The notes: generated by a model from the sequence alone, not told the origin. A stretch of DNA of 21,153 nucleotides from Thermoguttaceae bacterium (GCA_017454585.1 JAFTCU010000168.1:1-21153), one strand, 5' to 3'; shown: positions 1-6,723, numbered from the stretch's first letter. Numbers and translations are program-made.

Positions 1-1
1 G

Positions 2-343
2 TTTATGGGGAACGCACTCGCCAGCACCGCGGCCCTGAAGTCGATCGAGCTGTTCGAGAAGGGAAACTACCTCGAAAAGATCCGCCGGATCGAAGAGATC
101 ACGAAGCTCGAAATGAGCGGTTTCACCTCGCCGGAAATCAAAGAAGTGCGCATCATGGGGGGCTGCGTCTGCGTCGAGGTCCACGACTCCAAAACCCTCC
201 AGGGCTTCCGCCGGTTCGCGATGGAACGGGGCGTGCTGAGCCGGCCGTTCCTGAAATACTTGTACGCGATGGTCCCGTACATCATCGAAGAACGGGAACT
301 TGTACAAGTGCTTGACACGATGAAAGCGTGGTTTCGCCGCTAA
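2..343 (+). CDS. bioA: BioA C-terminal part (adenosylmethionine-8-amino-7-oxononanoate aminotransferase), 5' truncated by window edge
   Basis: This is the C-terminal ~113 residues of a fold-type I PLP aminotransferase of the BioA type. BioA makes 7,8-diaminopelargonate in cytoplasmic biotin synthesis, with S-adenosylmethionine as amino donor. The visible part opens with FMGNALAS, matching the FMGNPLA segment of the family, and continues with VRIMGGCVCVEV. It ends with ERGVLSRPFLKYLYAMVPYI, which parallels the conserved RPF...LYxMPPYII block near the BioA C-terminus; the Arg in RPF is the family's substrate carboxylate-binding residue. The PLP lysine lies outside the window. The reading frame is open to the left edge, so the ATG at position 5 is internal. 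The stop codon (341-343) interlocks with the stop codon of the opposing gene, leaving no room for a separate terminator. Other biotin genes are not in view. Confidence 0.85.
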   Translation, partial: FMGNALASTAALKSIELFEKGNYLEKIRRIEEITKLEMSGFTSPEIKEVRIMGGCVCVEVHDSKTLQGFRRFAMERGVLSRPFLKYLYAMVPYIIEERELVQVLDTMKAWFRR

Positions 344-1344
344 CGCAAGGCTTCATCCGCCGCGGACTGAATATCATCCCAACCGATGCCGAATTTTTTG
401 AGGTATTTGCGGAGCCGGTCGGAGTCGTTCGTCGTGGTCTTTTCCAAACGAGACGCGGAAAAGAGAATGCGCCCTGCTTCCGAGAAATTCTGGACGTGCC
501 GGCAAACCCACAGAACGTCGGCGAGCTGGGAACGGTCGAAACGGTCCAATGCGTTCCAGGGTTCTTTGCCCAGGACATTTTGTGCGAAGACTTGAGCCGT
601 GCTCTCAAGATTTTCAGGGAGACGAATGACAGGTGGCTGACCAGCCCAACGAAGTTTCAGACGAGCGATCTCCGCCGCTGCGATTTCAGGAGTGATCTTT
701 CCATCTGATGACTCAAGAAAAGCCAGTCCTGACATGCGTGAAATGGACGCGCGCAGGTCCCGGAAATTCCCAGTCCAAACGGCTTCCGGAGACTCCGCGA
801 AACGCAAATATTTTTGAAAGCCCGCTTCTGTAAAAATGGCAGTCTTTCCCGTTTTTTCAGACCAAAAATTCAGTTCCTGCTCGATCAGCTCGGGCAAATC
901 CTCCGGACGCTGCGCCAACGCCGGGATCCGAAAGGTCCAGACGCTCAGCGCGGCCTGAAAATCCGGCAGAAAAACCGGCTTTTCACCCGATGGATTTTCC
1001 GTCAGGGACGCCCAGACCTGAACGGAAGGATTTTCGTCCACAAAAGAAAGGGCTTTGGCTTGCGCGGCAGGTGAAAGGCTTTCAATTCTTCGCAGAAAAA
1101 GGACTTTTTTCTTCTTTTGTTTCTCGGATGGTTTTTCAGAGAATTTTTCAAAGAACGGGTCCGCCGCGCAGTCGAATTCAAAGAAGAGGGACTTTTCCGC
1201 TCCCAATTTCCGGGCGAGCGTGCTCTTCCCTGCTCCGGGCGGCCCGATGAGCAAAATCGGGTCGAACGTTTCCCGGGCTGCGAACTCCAAAAGGCGCAGG
1301 GTTTCGAGAAACTCAGGCTGGCGCGTCACGAAATCAGTTTTCAT
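340..1344 (-). CDS. Truncated RtcR-like AAA+ ATPase without CARF domain and with degenerate activator motifs
   Basis: This 334-residue protein resembles the central and C-terminal parts of RtcR, the sigma-54 activator of the RNA-repair operon rtcBA. It has a Walker A GPPGAGKST (residues 34-42), then IPALAQRPEDLPELI, SPEAVWTGNFRDLRASISRM (sensor-II region) and a C-terminal helix-turn-helix segment containing NDSDRLRKYLKKFG, which closely recalls RtcR. Three expected parts are missing. There is no N-terminal CARF ligand domain (RtcR is about 530 residues), there is no GAFTGA sigma-54 contact loop, and the Walker B acidic pair is replaced (VLFLRRIESL, RR at 85-86). A Lys-rich stretch (77-80) fills the place of the loop. 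I chose ATG 1344 because GTGAGG lies at good spacing; a GTG at 1356 in frame is possible. The start overlaps the upstream glycosyltransferase by 11 nt (ATGAAAACTGA), suggesting translational coupling. Canonical sigma-54 activation looks unlikely. No rtcA or rtcB is in the window. Confidence 0.72.
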   Translation of the reverse strand: MKTDFVTRQPEFLETLRLLEFAARETFDPILLIGPPGAGKSTLARKLGAEKSLFFEFDCAADPFFEKFSEKPSEKQKKKKVLFLRRIESLSPAAQAKALSFVDENPSVQVWASLTENPSGEKPVFLPDFQAALSVWTFRIPALAQRPEDLPELIEQELNFWSEKTGKTAIFTEAGFQKYLRFAESPEAVWTGNFRDLRASISRMSGLAFLESSDGKITPEIAAAEIARLKLRWAGQPPVIRLPENLESTAQVFAQNVLGKEPWNALDRFDRSQLADVLWVCRHVQNFSEAGRILFSASRLEKTTTNDSDRLRKYLKKFGIGWDDIQSAADEALR

Positions 1345-2062
1345 TCCAAACCTCACGGAACCAGGGGGTCGGACGAACCGAGCGCAGGAAATTGGGCGAG
1401 TGCCACCCGTTCACGATTTCGTCGGGATTAGGACGACCGTGAAAGACCAGAATACGCGTTTCAGGTCCAGGATGCTTTGCGGGCAGAAAATAACCAAGAG
1501 GAAAGGCTGGAAGGCAGTGGCATTTGAAACTCTTGCACCAGTTTTCGTCCCAATATTCAAGCAAACCGTGTTCTTTCAGCCACCACGAAAGATAAGCCTG
1601 TTCATTCCGGTGCGAGGCATATACTTCCCGAGTATGGGTCAAATAGTAATCCAGAATCCCGGTAAACTGGCCGATCTCGAAGCGGAAAACGCTGGAATTG
1701 CCAATGTAGTTGTTCAGGTTCCAATCGTTGATGATACGAAACTTCCCCGGCACATCAAAAAAATCATCGAGAGGTCCCATTATGACCAGATCCAGGTCGA
1801 GAAACAGCGCGTTTCCTTTCAAATCTGCCAGTTCTTTTTGATAGACGGTCAGTTTTCTCCAGCCTCGTTCGGGGAGACTGGGATCCAGGTCCAGCGTTGG
1901 CAGAGGTTCAGTCCGTACAGAAGGCTCAATCCCCCGCGGATCATCCGTAAAACAAACGAGCTGATAATCGCGGTGCATATTGCGCCGGACCATGGCTGCC
2001 AGTCTGTTTACGTATTCCGGGCCGAACTTCGTGCCCCACTTCATGCAGATGATGTTTTCCAT
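1334..2062 (-). CDS. GT-A type glycosyltransferase-like protein (DxD)
   Basis: This 242-residue soluble protein looks like a small nucleotide-sugar glycosyltransferase of GT-A fold. The N-terminus (MENIICMKWGTKFGPEYVNR) and VCFTDDPRGI around residues 37-45 fit a family of short bacterial glycosyltransferase-like proteins. FLDLDLVIMGPLDD holds the DxD metal/nucleotide motif at residues 89-91, and RIINDWN and NSSVFRFE follow. No membrane segment or signal peptide is seen. The acceptor and sugar are unknown, and no LPS or polysaccharide cluster is nearby. Its 3' end overlaps the RtcR-like gene, so the two are probably co-translated. The start ATG has no convincing Shine-Dalgarno sequence; the upstream 8 nt lead directly into an inverted heptamer repeat. 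Confidence 0.7.
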   Translation of the reverse strand: MENIICMKWGTKFGPEYVNRLAAMVRRNMHRDYQLVCFTDDPRGIEPSVRTEPLPTLDLDPSLPERGWRKLTVYQKELADLKGNALFLDLDLVIMGPLDDFFDVPGKFRIINDWNLNNYIGNSSVFRFEIGQFTGILDYYLTHTREVYASHRNEQAYLSWWLKEHGLLEYWDENWCKSFKCHCLPAFPLGYFLPAKHPGPETRILVFHGRPNPDEIVNGWHSPNFLRSVRPTPWFREVWNEN

Positions 2063-2070
2063 AAACTCAT

Positions 2071-2144
2071 GAATTCTGAATTACGAATCGTGAATTACGA
2101 ACCAGAGAACCAGTTCATAATTCACAATTCATAATTCATAATCA
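2071..2144. repeat. Inverted pair of 33-nt AATTCAT heptamer units filling an intergenic gap
   Basis: Two 33-nt units face outward around an 8-nt spacer (AGAGAACC, 2104-2111). The right unit (2112-2144, plus orientation) reads as four AATTCAT-like heptamers plus AATCA. The left unit (2071-2103) is the same design on the minus strand. By my alignment the arms share about 26 of 33 positions, so a transcript crossing this gap could form a long hairpin. The left terminus is 8 bp from the glycosyltransferase start codon and the right terminus is 5 bp from the isomerase stop codon, so the pair occupies nearly the whole 87-bp gap. Confidence 0.8.
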
Positions 2145-2149
2145 AAAAA

Positions 2150-2995
2150 TCATCCCCAGACTTCCTTTTTCAGGCTCTCGATCAGTTCCATCGCCTGAGA
2201 GATCTCGGCTTTCTGGCGTTCCGGTTCGGCCGGGATTTCGCGCTCGATCGTGAGCGGGCCTTCGTAGCCGATTTCCTTCAGGGTTTCAAGGAAGGCTTTC
2301 GCGTTCACGTCACCGGTGCCGAACGGAACCTCGCAGCCCCACGTGTCGCCAGGTTTGTCGGACCATTTCGCGTCTTTGCAGTGGCAGCTGCGCACGTATT
2401 TTCCGAGCTTTTTCAGGGCCGGGATCGGTTCTCCGGAGCCGTACAGGATCATGTTGGCCGGGTCGAAATTGATGAAAATATTATCGCGGCCAACGTCCTG
2501 AAGGAACTGGAGCAGACCGTCGGCTTTTTCCTGACCGGTTTCCAGATGGAACGCCTGGCCCTGGGCTTTCAGGTAGTCGGCCAGCTCAGCCAGCGTCGCG
2601 ACCAGGTCACGGTAGTCGTCCGAGTCGGTTTCGTGAGGGATGAACCCGATGTGGATCCCGATCCGGTCGCAGCCGAGGACTTTGGCGAAGTCGGCGATCT
2701 CGCGGATCTCCTGCTTGCGTTCGGCCCGAAGATCAGGCGGAACCAGACCGATCGTTTCGCGGGTTTTCTGGATGGTGGCGTAGCTTTCGCCTTTGAAATC
2801 GCAGAACACGACGGTGATTTTCACGCCGATCTCATTCAGTTTCTCGATGAATTTTTTCGCGTTTTCTTCCGTTCGCATTTCCTTGTGTGGGCAACAGAGC
2901 TGGACCGTGTGGATCCCCAGCTCCTTCACGACTTCCAGACGCACGCCAAGCCCTGCGCCAATGCTTGCGAAAACACCAATCGGGTATTTATCCAT
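2150..2995 (-). CDS. Sugar phosphate isomerase/epimerase (xylose isomerase-like TIM barrel)
   Basis: A 281-residue cytoplasmic protein of the AP-endonuclease-2/xylose-isomerase-like TIM barrel superfamily, typical of sugar or inositol isomerases and epimerases. The expected metal and catalytic residues are visible: Glu152 in HLETGQE, Asp178 in INFDPANM, His205 in SCHCKDAKW, and Glu251 in TIEREI. Length is normal for the family. The start ATG follows AAAGGAA at 6 nt. A good promoter (TTGACA-17-TAAAAT) lies upstream at 3113-3141, so the gene probably has its own transcript with a leader of roughly 110 nt that carries a heptamer array. The substrate cannot be read from sequence. Related proteins in planctomycetes often sit near Gfo/Idh/MocA dehydrogenases, and one is encoded 2.3 kb away on the other strand. 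Confidence 0.85.
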   Translation of the reverse strand: MDKYPIGVFASIGAGLGVRLEVVKELGIHTVQLCCPHKEMRTEENAKKFIEKLNEIGVKITVVFCDFKGESYATIQKTRETIGLVPPDLRAERKQEIREIADFAKVLGCDRIGIHIGFIPHETDSDDYRDLVATLAELADYLKAQGQAFHLETGQEKADGLLQFLQDVGRDNIFINFDPANMILYGSGEPIPALKKLGKYVRSCHCKDAKWSDKPGDTWGCEVPFGTGDVNAKAFLETLKEIGYEGPLTIEREIPAEPERQKAEISQAMELIESLKKEVWG

Positions 2996-3025
2996 GGTTG
3001 ATTCCTTTATTAAAGGGGGTGGAAA

Positions 3026-3059
3026 TAATTATGAATTACGAATTTTGAATTATGAATTA
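3026..3059 (-). repeat. 33-nt AATTCAT heptamer array in the leader of the isomerase gene
   Basis: Read on the minus strand this is four AATTCAT-like heptamers ending in AATTA (the 33-nt unit is 3026-3058). It lies between the predicted promoter and the ribosome binding site of the sugar isomerase, with its AATTA terminus pointing at the start codon about 31 nt away. It matches the array at 5274-5306 at 30 of 33 positions in the same orientation relative to the downstream gene. No opposing arm is visible in this gap. Confidence 0.8.
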
Positions 3060-3112
3060 GGGAAGGGGATGGTTTGATCTGGAAGTGGCCGTCCCCGGCA
3101 GCCGCTCCAAAT

Positions 3113-3141
3113 ATTTTAACATTTAATGCGTTTTTTGTCAA
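3113..3141 (-). promoter_or_regulatory. Sigma-70-type promoter for the sugar isomerase gene
   Basis: On the minus strand, TTGACA (3136-3141) and TAAAAT (3113-3118) are separated by 17 bp. The -35 box is a perfect consensus match and the -10 matches at five of six. It starts 9 bp downstream of the cytochrome gene's stop codon, so the isomerase is likely transcribed independently of that gene. Confidence 0.65.
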
Positions 3142-3149
3142 TACAGGGG

Positions 3150-5108
3150 TCAAAGCGAAAGCAGGTACTCGATCAGATCCTTCTTTTCCTGTTCCGTGAG
3201 TTTCCCGAAATTCCCCTCTGTTTCTCCGTGGCGCCCGACCCAGAGGAGTTCCTCGAGCGTCGTGTACCGGCCGTCATGCAGGTACGGGGCCGTGCGGTAC
3301 GTCTCGATGAGCGTCGGCGTGTCGAACATCCCGTCGAAATCCACATCATTCTGAGTCCCCACGTCGTGCATTTTCATGTCGGTGAAATACTCGCCGTGAT
3401 GGCACGCGGAGCAACCGGTTTTCGGGCCGAAAAAGAGCCGCTTGCCTCGTTTGGCCGAGTCAGTCAGGGTCCCGTCCGGGTTCAGCGCGATGCCTGGGAT
3501 CGGGCGCAGGGATTTCAAATATTCGTCCACGTCGCAGTATTCCGGCTCGGTCATCCGTTTGAAATGAATGTGCACGAAACCCGCCCGGGTCGCCGCTTCG
3601 CCGGTAGCACGCACGCCCGTGATCATGTTCGGCGGGGTCACGTGCGCGTACAGCATGCTCTTCGTGTTTTTCGGGTTTTCAACGCCATCGTTCAGAAGGT
3701 CCCAGTTGAACCCATCGACGCGGGCGTCCGGGTGGCACGTCACGCACGAATGCCAGTGGTCCAAAGCGCGTTCACCGTCGAAAAAGTCCTTCATCCCCCG
3801 GCGTTTCGCATCCAGCACAGGCGGTTTTTCGCCAAGGGGAAGAATTTCCGGCTGGGTTTCGGTGAGGCTCCGTGCCATTTGCCAGCGGATCCCGGTCTGG
3901 GAGACCTGAATTCTGCCCGGGTCGTTAATGCGGGGAAAAACGGCCAGATTTTCGCTGAAGTAACCGGCCGTGACGGTCACTTTTTCGTTCATCGCCAGCG
4001 CGTGGATCCCCGAAAGCTCCGGCATTTTGACCCGTGTGATGGTCGGCGTGAAGGAGCCGACTCCGAAGAAGAAGACGTACTGCGGATTAATGTGGTTCAT
4101 GTCGCGGTACATCCGTTCGACGAGTTCCTCCGTACTAATGAAGCCGATCTCACGATTCCCGCCGATTGCAATGGCAAGTAGTTTTCCATCGGGAGAAACG
4201 CGAATACTCCACGGATTCGTAAGGCCCTCTTCGTAGGAGTCGATCAAATAGGTACACGTCCCGTTTCGCTCGCGGTCGTAAATCGTGAACCCGTTGCGGT
4301 TGGTCCAACCGCCGAACAACTGGGTCGTGATCGTGCGGTGGTTCCCGTGTGTATGCACCATGAAGACATATTTCCCGTCAGGGGAAACCGTAATATCGCG
4401 TACATTGCAGCAGCCGTCCGGGAGCTGATGATTCTGAACCGTTTCGGAGTCGAGGTCCAAAATACTGAAACAGCAAGAGACGGTGGAGCCATTTGAAGGG
4501 ATGAGCGGGAGGTGGTTTGCAATGTAAATCTCCTTTTCGTCGGGGGTGACGCACATTGCAACAGGCTCGCGGACGACCGTGAGACATTTCTTTACACCTT
4601 GTTCCCAATGAATTTCTGTTTTATCTTGATTTTGATTCAGATCGAAAAGAAGAACGTCGCCGTGAAACCGACGGCCAACACATAGCAGATTTCGCTTTTC
4701 AGCGCACACCACACCCCAAGGGGAGTGAATGCCCGTCCAACGCCTTGAGATGGTTCGACTCGGAAGGTCAATTTCCAGAACTTCACCATTCAAAGTGCCG
4801 CAAGTCACAAAGAGGCGATCTCCGCTGAGGCACATCCGGTTGGGGGTCTGTTCAAGCGGGAGTGAACCGACGACTTTTTTTTGACTGAGAGAGAAGAAAT
4901 CAAGGCGTTTTGCATCAATTTCGAGAATGCACAATTCATCGTCAGAAACGAACGCCATTTGTTCAGGGCCGAGGTACTCGCCGGCAGCGCAGAAGATCGG
5001 GACGTGGGTGACGAAAAGAAGAATGAGAAAAAGGCGCAGACCCATACCGGCGCGTGACCTGACACGGCATTCTATCCTTTTGCACTCTTGAATTCGTTTC
5101 GGATGCAT
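3150..5108 (-). CDS. Secreted beta-propeller protein with C-terminal di-haem cytochrome c peroxidase/MauG-like domain
   Basis: A 652-residue exported protein. The N-terminus carries a basic region and a hydrophobic core (LRLFLILLFVTHVPIFCAAG, about residues 24-43), consistent with a Sec signal peptide. ATG 5108 is preferred over the internal ATG at 5045 because AAGGAG lies 6 nt upstream of it. Residues ~45-420 contain YVTN/WD-like repeats (for example VSPDGKYVFMVHTHGN, VSPDGKLLAIAIGGN), suggesting a beta-propeller. The C-terminus has two c-type haem sites, CVTCH (455-459) and CSACH (566-570), and PYLHDGRYTTLEEL, characteristic of the di-haem cytochrome c peroxidase/MauG family. It probably acts in the periplasm as a redox enzyme; substrate and peroxidase activity are unproven. 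It is divergent from the Tat-exported oxidoreductase at 5323. Confidence 0.82.
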   Translation of the reverse strand: MHPKRIQECKRIECRVRSRAGMGLRLFLILLFVTHVPIFCAAGEYLGPEQMAFVSDDELCILEIDAKRLDFFSLSQKKVVGSLPLEQTPNRMCLSGDRLFVTCGTLNGEVLEIDLPSRTISRRWTGIHSPWGVVCAEKRNLLCVGRRFHGDVLLFDLNQNQDKTEIHWEQGVKKCLTVVREPVAMCVTPDEKEIYIANHLPLIPSNGSTVSCCFSILDLDSETVQNHQLPDGCCNVRDITVSPDGKYVFMVHTHGNHRTITTQLFGGWTNRNGFTIYDRERNGTCTYLIDSYEEGLTNPWSIRVSPDGKLLAIAIGGNREIGFISTEELVERMYRDMNHINPQYVFFFGVGSFTPTITRVKMPELSGIHALAMNEKVTVTAGYFSENLAVFPRINDPGRIQVSQTGIRWQMARSLTETQPEILPLGEKPPVLDAKRRGMKDFFDGERALDHWHSCVTCHPDARVDGFNWDLLNDGVENPKNTKSMLYAHVTPPNMITGVRATGEAATRAGFVHIHFKRMTEPEYCDVDEYLKSLRPIPGIALNPDGTLTDSAKRGKRLFFGPKTGCSACHHGEYFTDMKMHDVGTQNDVDFDGMFDTPTLIETYRTAPYLHDGRYTTLEELLWVGRHGETEGNFGKLTEQEKKDLIEYLLSL

Positions 5109-5178
5109 ACCCTGCTCCTTTTTTTCATGGCTGGCCTGACTTTCTGAAACTTCATTTTACCACATTCAGGCGAGGGAG

Positions 5179-5228
5179 AAAAGGGGGAGCGAAAAAAAAT
5201 CTGTTCGGCACTTTTTTCTCCCCCCTTT
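5179..5228. other. Long imperfect hairpin in the divergent intergenic region
   Basis: AAAAGGGGGAG (5179-5189) can pair with CTCCCCCCTTT (5218-5228), and an inner A-run (5192-5199) can pair with the T-run at 5212-5217, leaving a short loop around CTGTTCGG. One C and a CG bulge out. It lies between two genes transcribed away from each other, so neither needs a terminator here. The right arm includes the -35 box of the promoter driving the 5323 gene, so it could be an operator or a leader structure for antisense transcripts. Function is not known. Confidence 0.5.
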
Positions 5229-5253
5229 ACAACGCAAGGGAAAAAGTTATATT
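5226..5253 (+). promoter_or_regulatory. Sigma-70-type promoter for the Tat-exported oxidoreductase
   Basis: TTTACA (5226-5231) and TATATT (5248-5253) are separated by 16 bp. Each hexamer matches consensus at five of six. The layout equals that of the promoter at 6724-6751 (TTTACA-16-TATAAT). The -35 box overlaps the right arm of the upstream hairpin. Confidence 0.5.
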
Positions 5254-5273
5254 ATAAAGTATGACCTTTGGTC

Positions 5274-5306
5274 AATTCATCATTCAAAATTCATGATTCA
5301 TAATTA
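5274..5306 (+). repeat. 33-nt AATTCAT heptamer array in the leader of the oxidoreductase gene
   Basis: Four AATTCAT-like heptamers end in AATTA at 5306. The terminus is 7 nt from the AAGGAGAG ribosome binding site and 16 nt from the ATG at 5323. The array lies downstream of the predicted -10 box, so it should be transcribed as part of the leader. It is 30/33 identical to the array in the leader of the isomerase gene and has the same orientation relative to the downstream gene. Confidence 0.8.
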
Positions 5307-5322
5307 ACTCAAAGGAGAGATC

Positions 5323-6549
5323 ATGCTTACCCGCCGAAATTTTCTTGCTTCTTCTACCGCTGCTGGGGTTCTTTCTTTCGCAGGGCTGAATGCTCGGGCG
5401 CAGAACCCTACCCCACCCCAGATCGCTGGTTTTGACGAGACCAAAACGACTTTCGACGAGACGAAACCTTGGGAAAAGTACACGGACCGCAAAGTCCGTG
5501 TCGGTCTGGTCGGTTTCGGCGTCTGCCAGTTTTCCGTCCAGTTCAGCCTCCAAAACCACCCGAACGCAGAAGTCGTGGCGGTGAGCGACCTGGTCCCCGA
5601 GCGCTGCGACCAGCTCGCGAAAGCCGCCCGGTGCGCGAAGCAGTACCCGTCACTTGCTGAGCTTCTGAAAGACGATTCGGTCGAGGCGGTTTTCCTCGCG
5701 ACTGATGCACCATCGCACGCCCAGCAGGCGATCCAGTGCCTCAAGGCCGGAAAGCACGTCGCGTCTGCCGTCCCTGCTTTTATGGGGAATCTGGACGACG
5801 CGTACGCACTTTACGAAGAGGTGAAAGCCCATCCCGATCTGGTCTATACGATGTTCGAAACGACGGCGTATCGGGATTCCTGCTACGCCATGCGCCAGTT
5901 GTACCGGGCGGGCGCGCTTGGGAAACTCCTCTACACCGAGGGCGAATATTACCACTACGGCGTTGGGTCGATCGGCTCCTGGAATGGCTGGCGGGATGGT
6001 CTTCCGCCGCAGTACTACCCCACCCACTCGAACGGCTTCTACGTCTGCGTGACGGGCGGTTCATTCACCGAGGTCTGCTGCATGGGCGGCCCATCCATTC
6101 AGGAACGTTACCAGCCGGACCGGAACCGATACAAAAATCCGTTCGGGACGGAAAACGCGATCTTCCGCACGTCGGAAGGCGGCTCCGCGCGTATGATCGT
6201 GAGCTGGGATTCGCTCGGCAATTACGGCGAAATGGGCCGCTGCCGCGGTCAGCTCGGCGGCTACTACGACCGCTACGAGGGAACGCCCGAAGGGAAAGAA
6301 ATCGCCCAGAACGTGAACATTCTGAAGCCTGCTCTCCCACCGGGCGTTGAGCCAGGAGGTCACGGTGGATCCCACGGCTATCTTGGAAACGATTTCATTG
6401 ATGCCATTCTGCGTAAACGTTTGCCGTTGGTGGACATCACCATGGCTTTGAATCTTACGGTTCCGGGTTATGTTGCTCACCAGTCGGCACTTAAAGACGG
6501 CGAACTGATGAAGATCCCGCAGTTTGAGTCAATCGCGGGCCTGATGTAA
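5323..6549 (+). CDS. Tat-exported Gfo/Idh/MocA-family oxidoreductase lacking the usual catalytic lysine
   Basis: A 408-residue NAD(P)-dependent oxidoreductase-like protein. MLTRRNFLASS with a following Ala/Gly-rich hydrophobic stretch to NARAQN is a twin-arginine signal peptide, implying export in folded form with its dinucleotide. A Rossmann fold begins at about residue 60 (VRVGLVGFGVCQ), followed by VVAVSDLVPERC. The family's EKP motif, whose Lys is catalytic, is replaced: the segment reads GKHVASAVPAFMG near residues 142-154. The C-terminal half carries GEYYHYGVGS and the C-terminal GSHGYLGNDFIDAI, matching the alpha/beta substrate domain of planctomycete paralogues. The start is fixed by AAGGAGAG just upstream. 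It has its own promoter and a terminator at 6573. A non-dehydrogenase or glycosidase-like role, as in some family members, is possible. Confidence 0.83.
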   Translation: MLTRRNFLASSTAAGVLSFAGLNARAQNPTPPQIAGFDETKTTFDETKPWEKYTDRKVRVGLVGFGVCQFSVQFSLQNHPNAEVVAVSDLVPERCDQLAKAARCAKQYPSLAELLKDDSVEAVFLATDAPSHAQQAIQCLKAGKHVASAVPAFMGNLDDAYALYEEVKAHPDLVYTMFETTAYRDSCYAMRQLYRAGALGKLLYTEGEYYHYGVGSIGSWNGWRDGLPPQYYPTHSNGFYVCVTGGSFTEVCCMGGPSIQERYQPDRNRYKNPFGTENAIFRTSEGGSARMIVSWDSLGNYGEMGRCRGQLGGYYDRYEGTPEGKEIAQNVNILKPALPPGVEPGGHGGSHGYLGNDFIDAILRKRLPLVDITMALNLTVPGYVAHQSALKDGELMKIPQFESIAGLM

Positions 6550-6572
6550 GGCGAAGATTCCGTTTCAGATGG

Positions 6573-6604
6573 GGGCAGGAAACATCAGCTTTTCTGCCCT
6601 TTTT
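6573..6604 (+). terminator. Rho-independent terminator after the Tat-exported oxidoreductase
   Basis: GGGCAGGAAA (6573-6582) pairs with TTTTCTGCCC (6590-6599), allowing one G-U pair, and the stem is followed by TTTTT (6600-6604). It lies 23 bp after the stop codon. Confidence 0.85.
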
Positions 6605-6645
6605 GCATTGACCCATTTTACGCAGTTTATTATCAGGCTAAAATA

Positions 6646-6677
6646 GAAAATTTCACAGAATTTTCATTTGAGAAAAT
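6646..6677. promoter_or_regulatory. Three alternating GAAAAT half-sites upstream of the acyl-CoA ligase promoter
   Basis: GAAAATT (6646-6652) and AATTTTC (6659-6665) form a perfect dyad with a 6-bp spacer. A third arm, GAAAAT (6672-6677), forms a second perfect dyad with ATTTTC (6660-6665), again with 6 bp between. The group is about 47 bp upstream of the -35 box at 6724. This could be an operator for a dimeric regulator, but the region is AT-rich and chance is not excluded. Confidence 0.3.
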
Positions 6678-6723
6678 ATTGTAAAAATCGCATAAATCTT
6701 TCGGGTTTTAGACTCTTTCCCTC

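Noticed and set aside
1055..2134. A 359-codon plus-strand open frame opposite the RtcR-like and glycosyltransferase genes
   Set aside because: It lies fully antisense to two genes with clear family motifs, has no coherent domain, and ends in the heptamer repeat.
3007..3070. Short ORFs running through the AATTCAT arrays (peptides such as MNYELRILNYE)
   Set aside because: Because 7 nt times 3 gives a 7-residue repeat, these peptides are a by-product of the heptamer repeat and have no independent support.
3126..4181. A 351-codon plus-strand open frame opposite the cytochrome gene
   Set aside because: It is antisense to well-supported haem and peroxidase motifs, is Arg/His/Val-rich as expected for a shadow frame, and has no family features.
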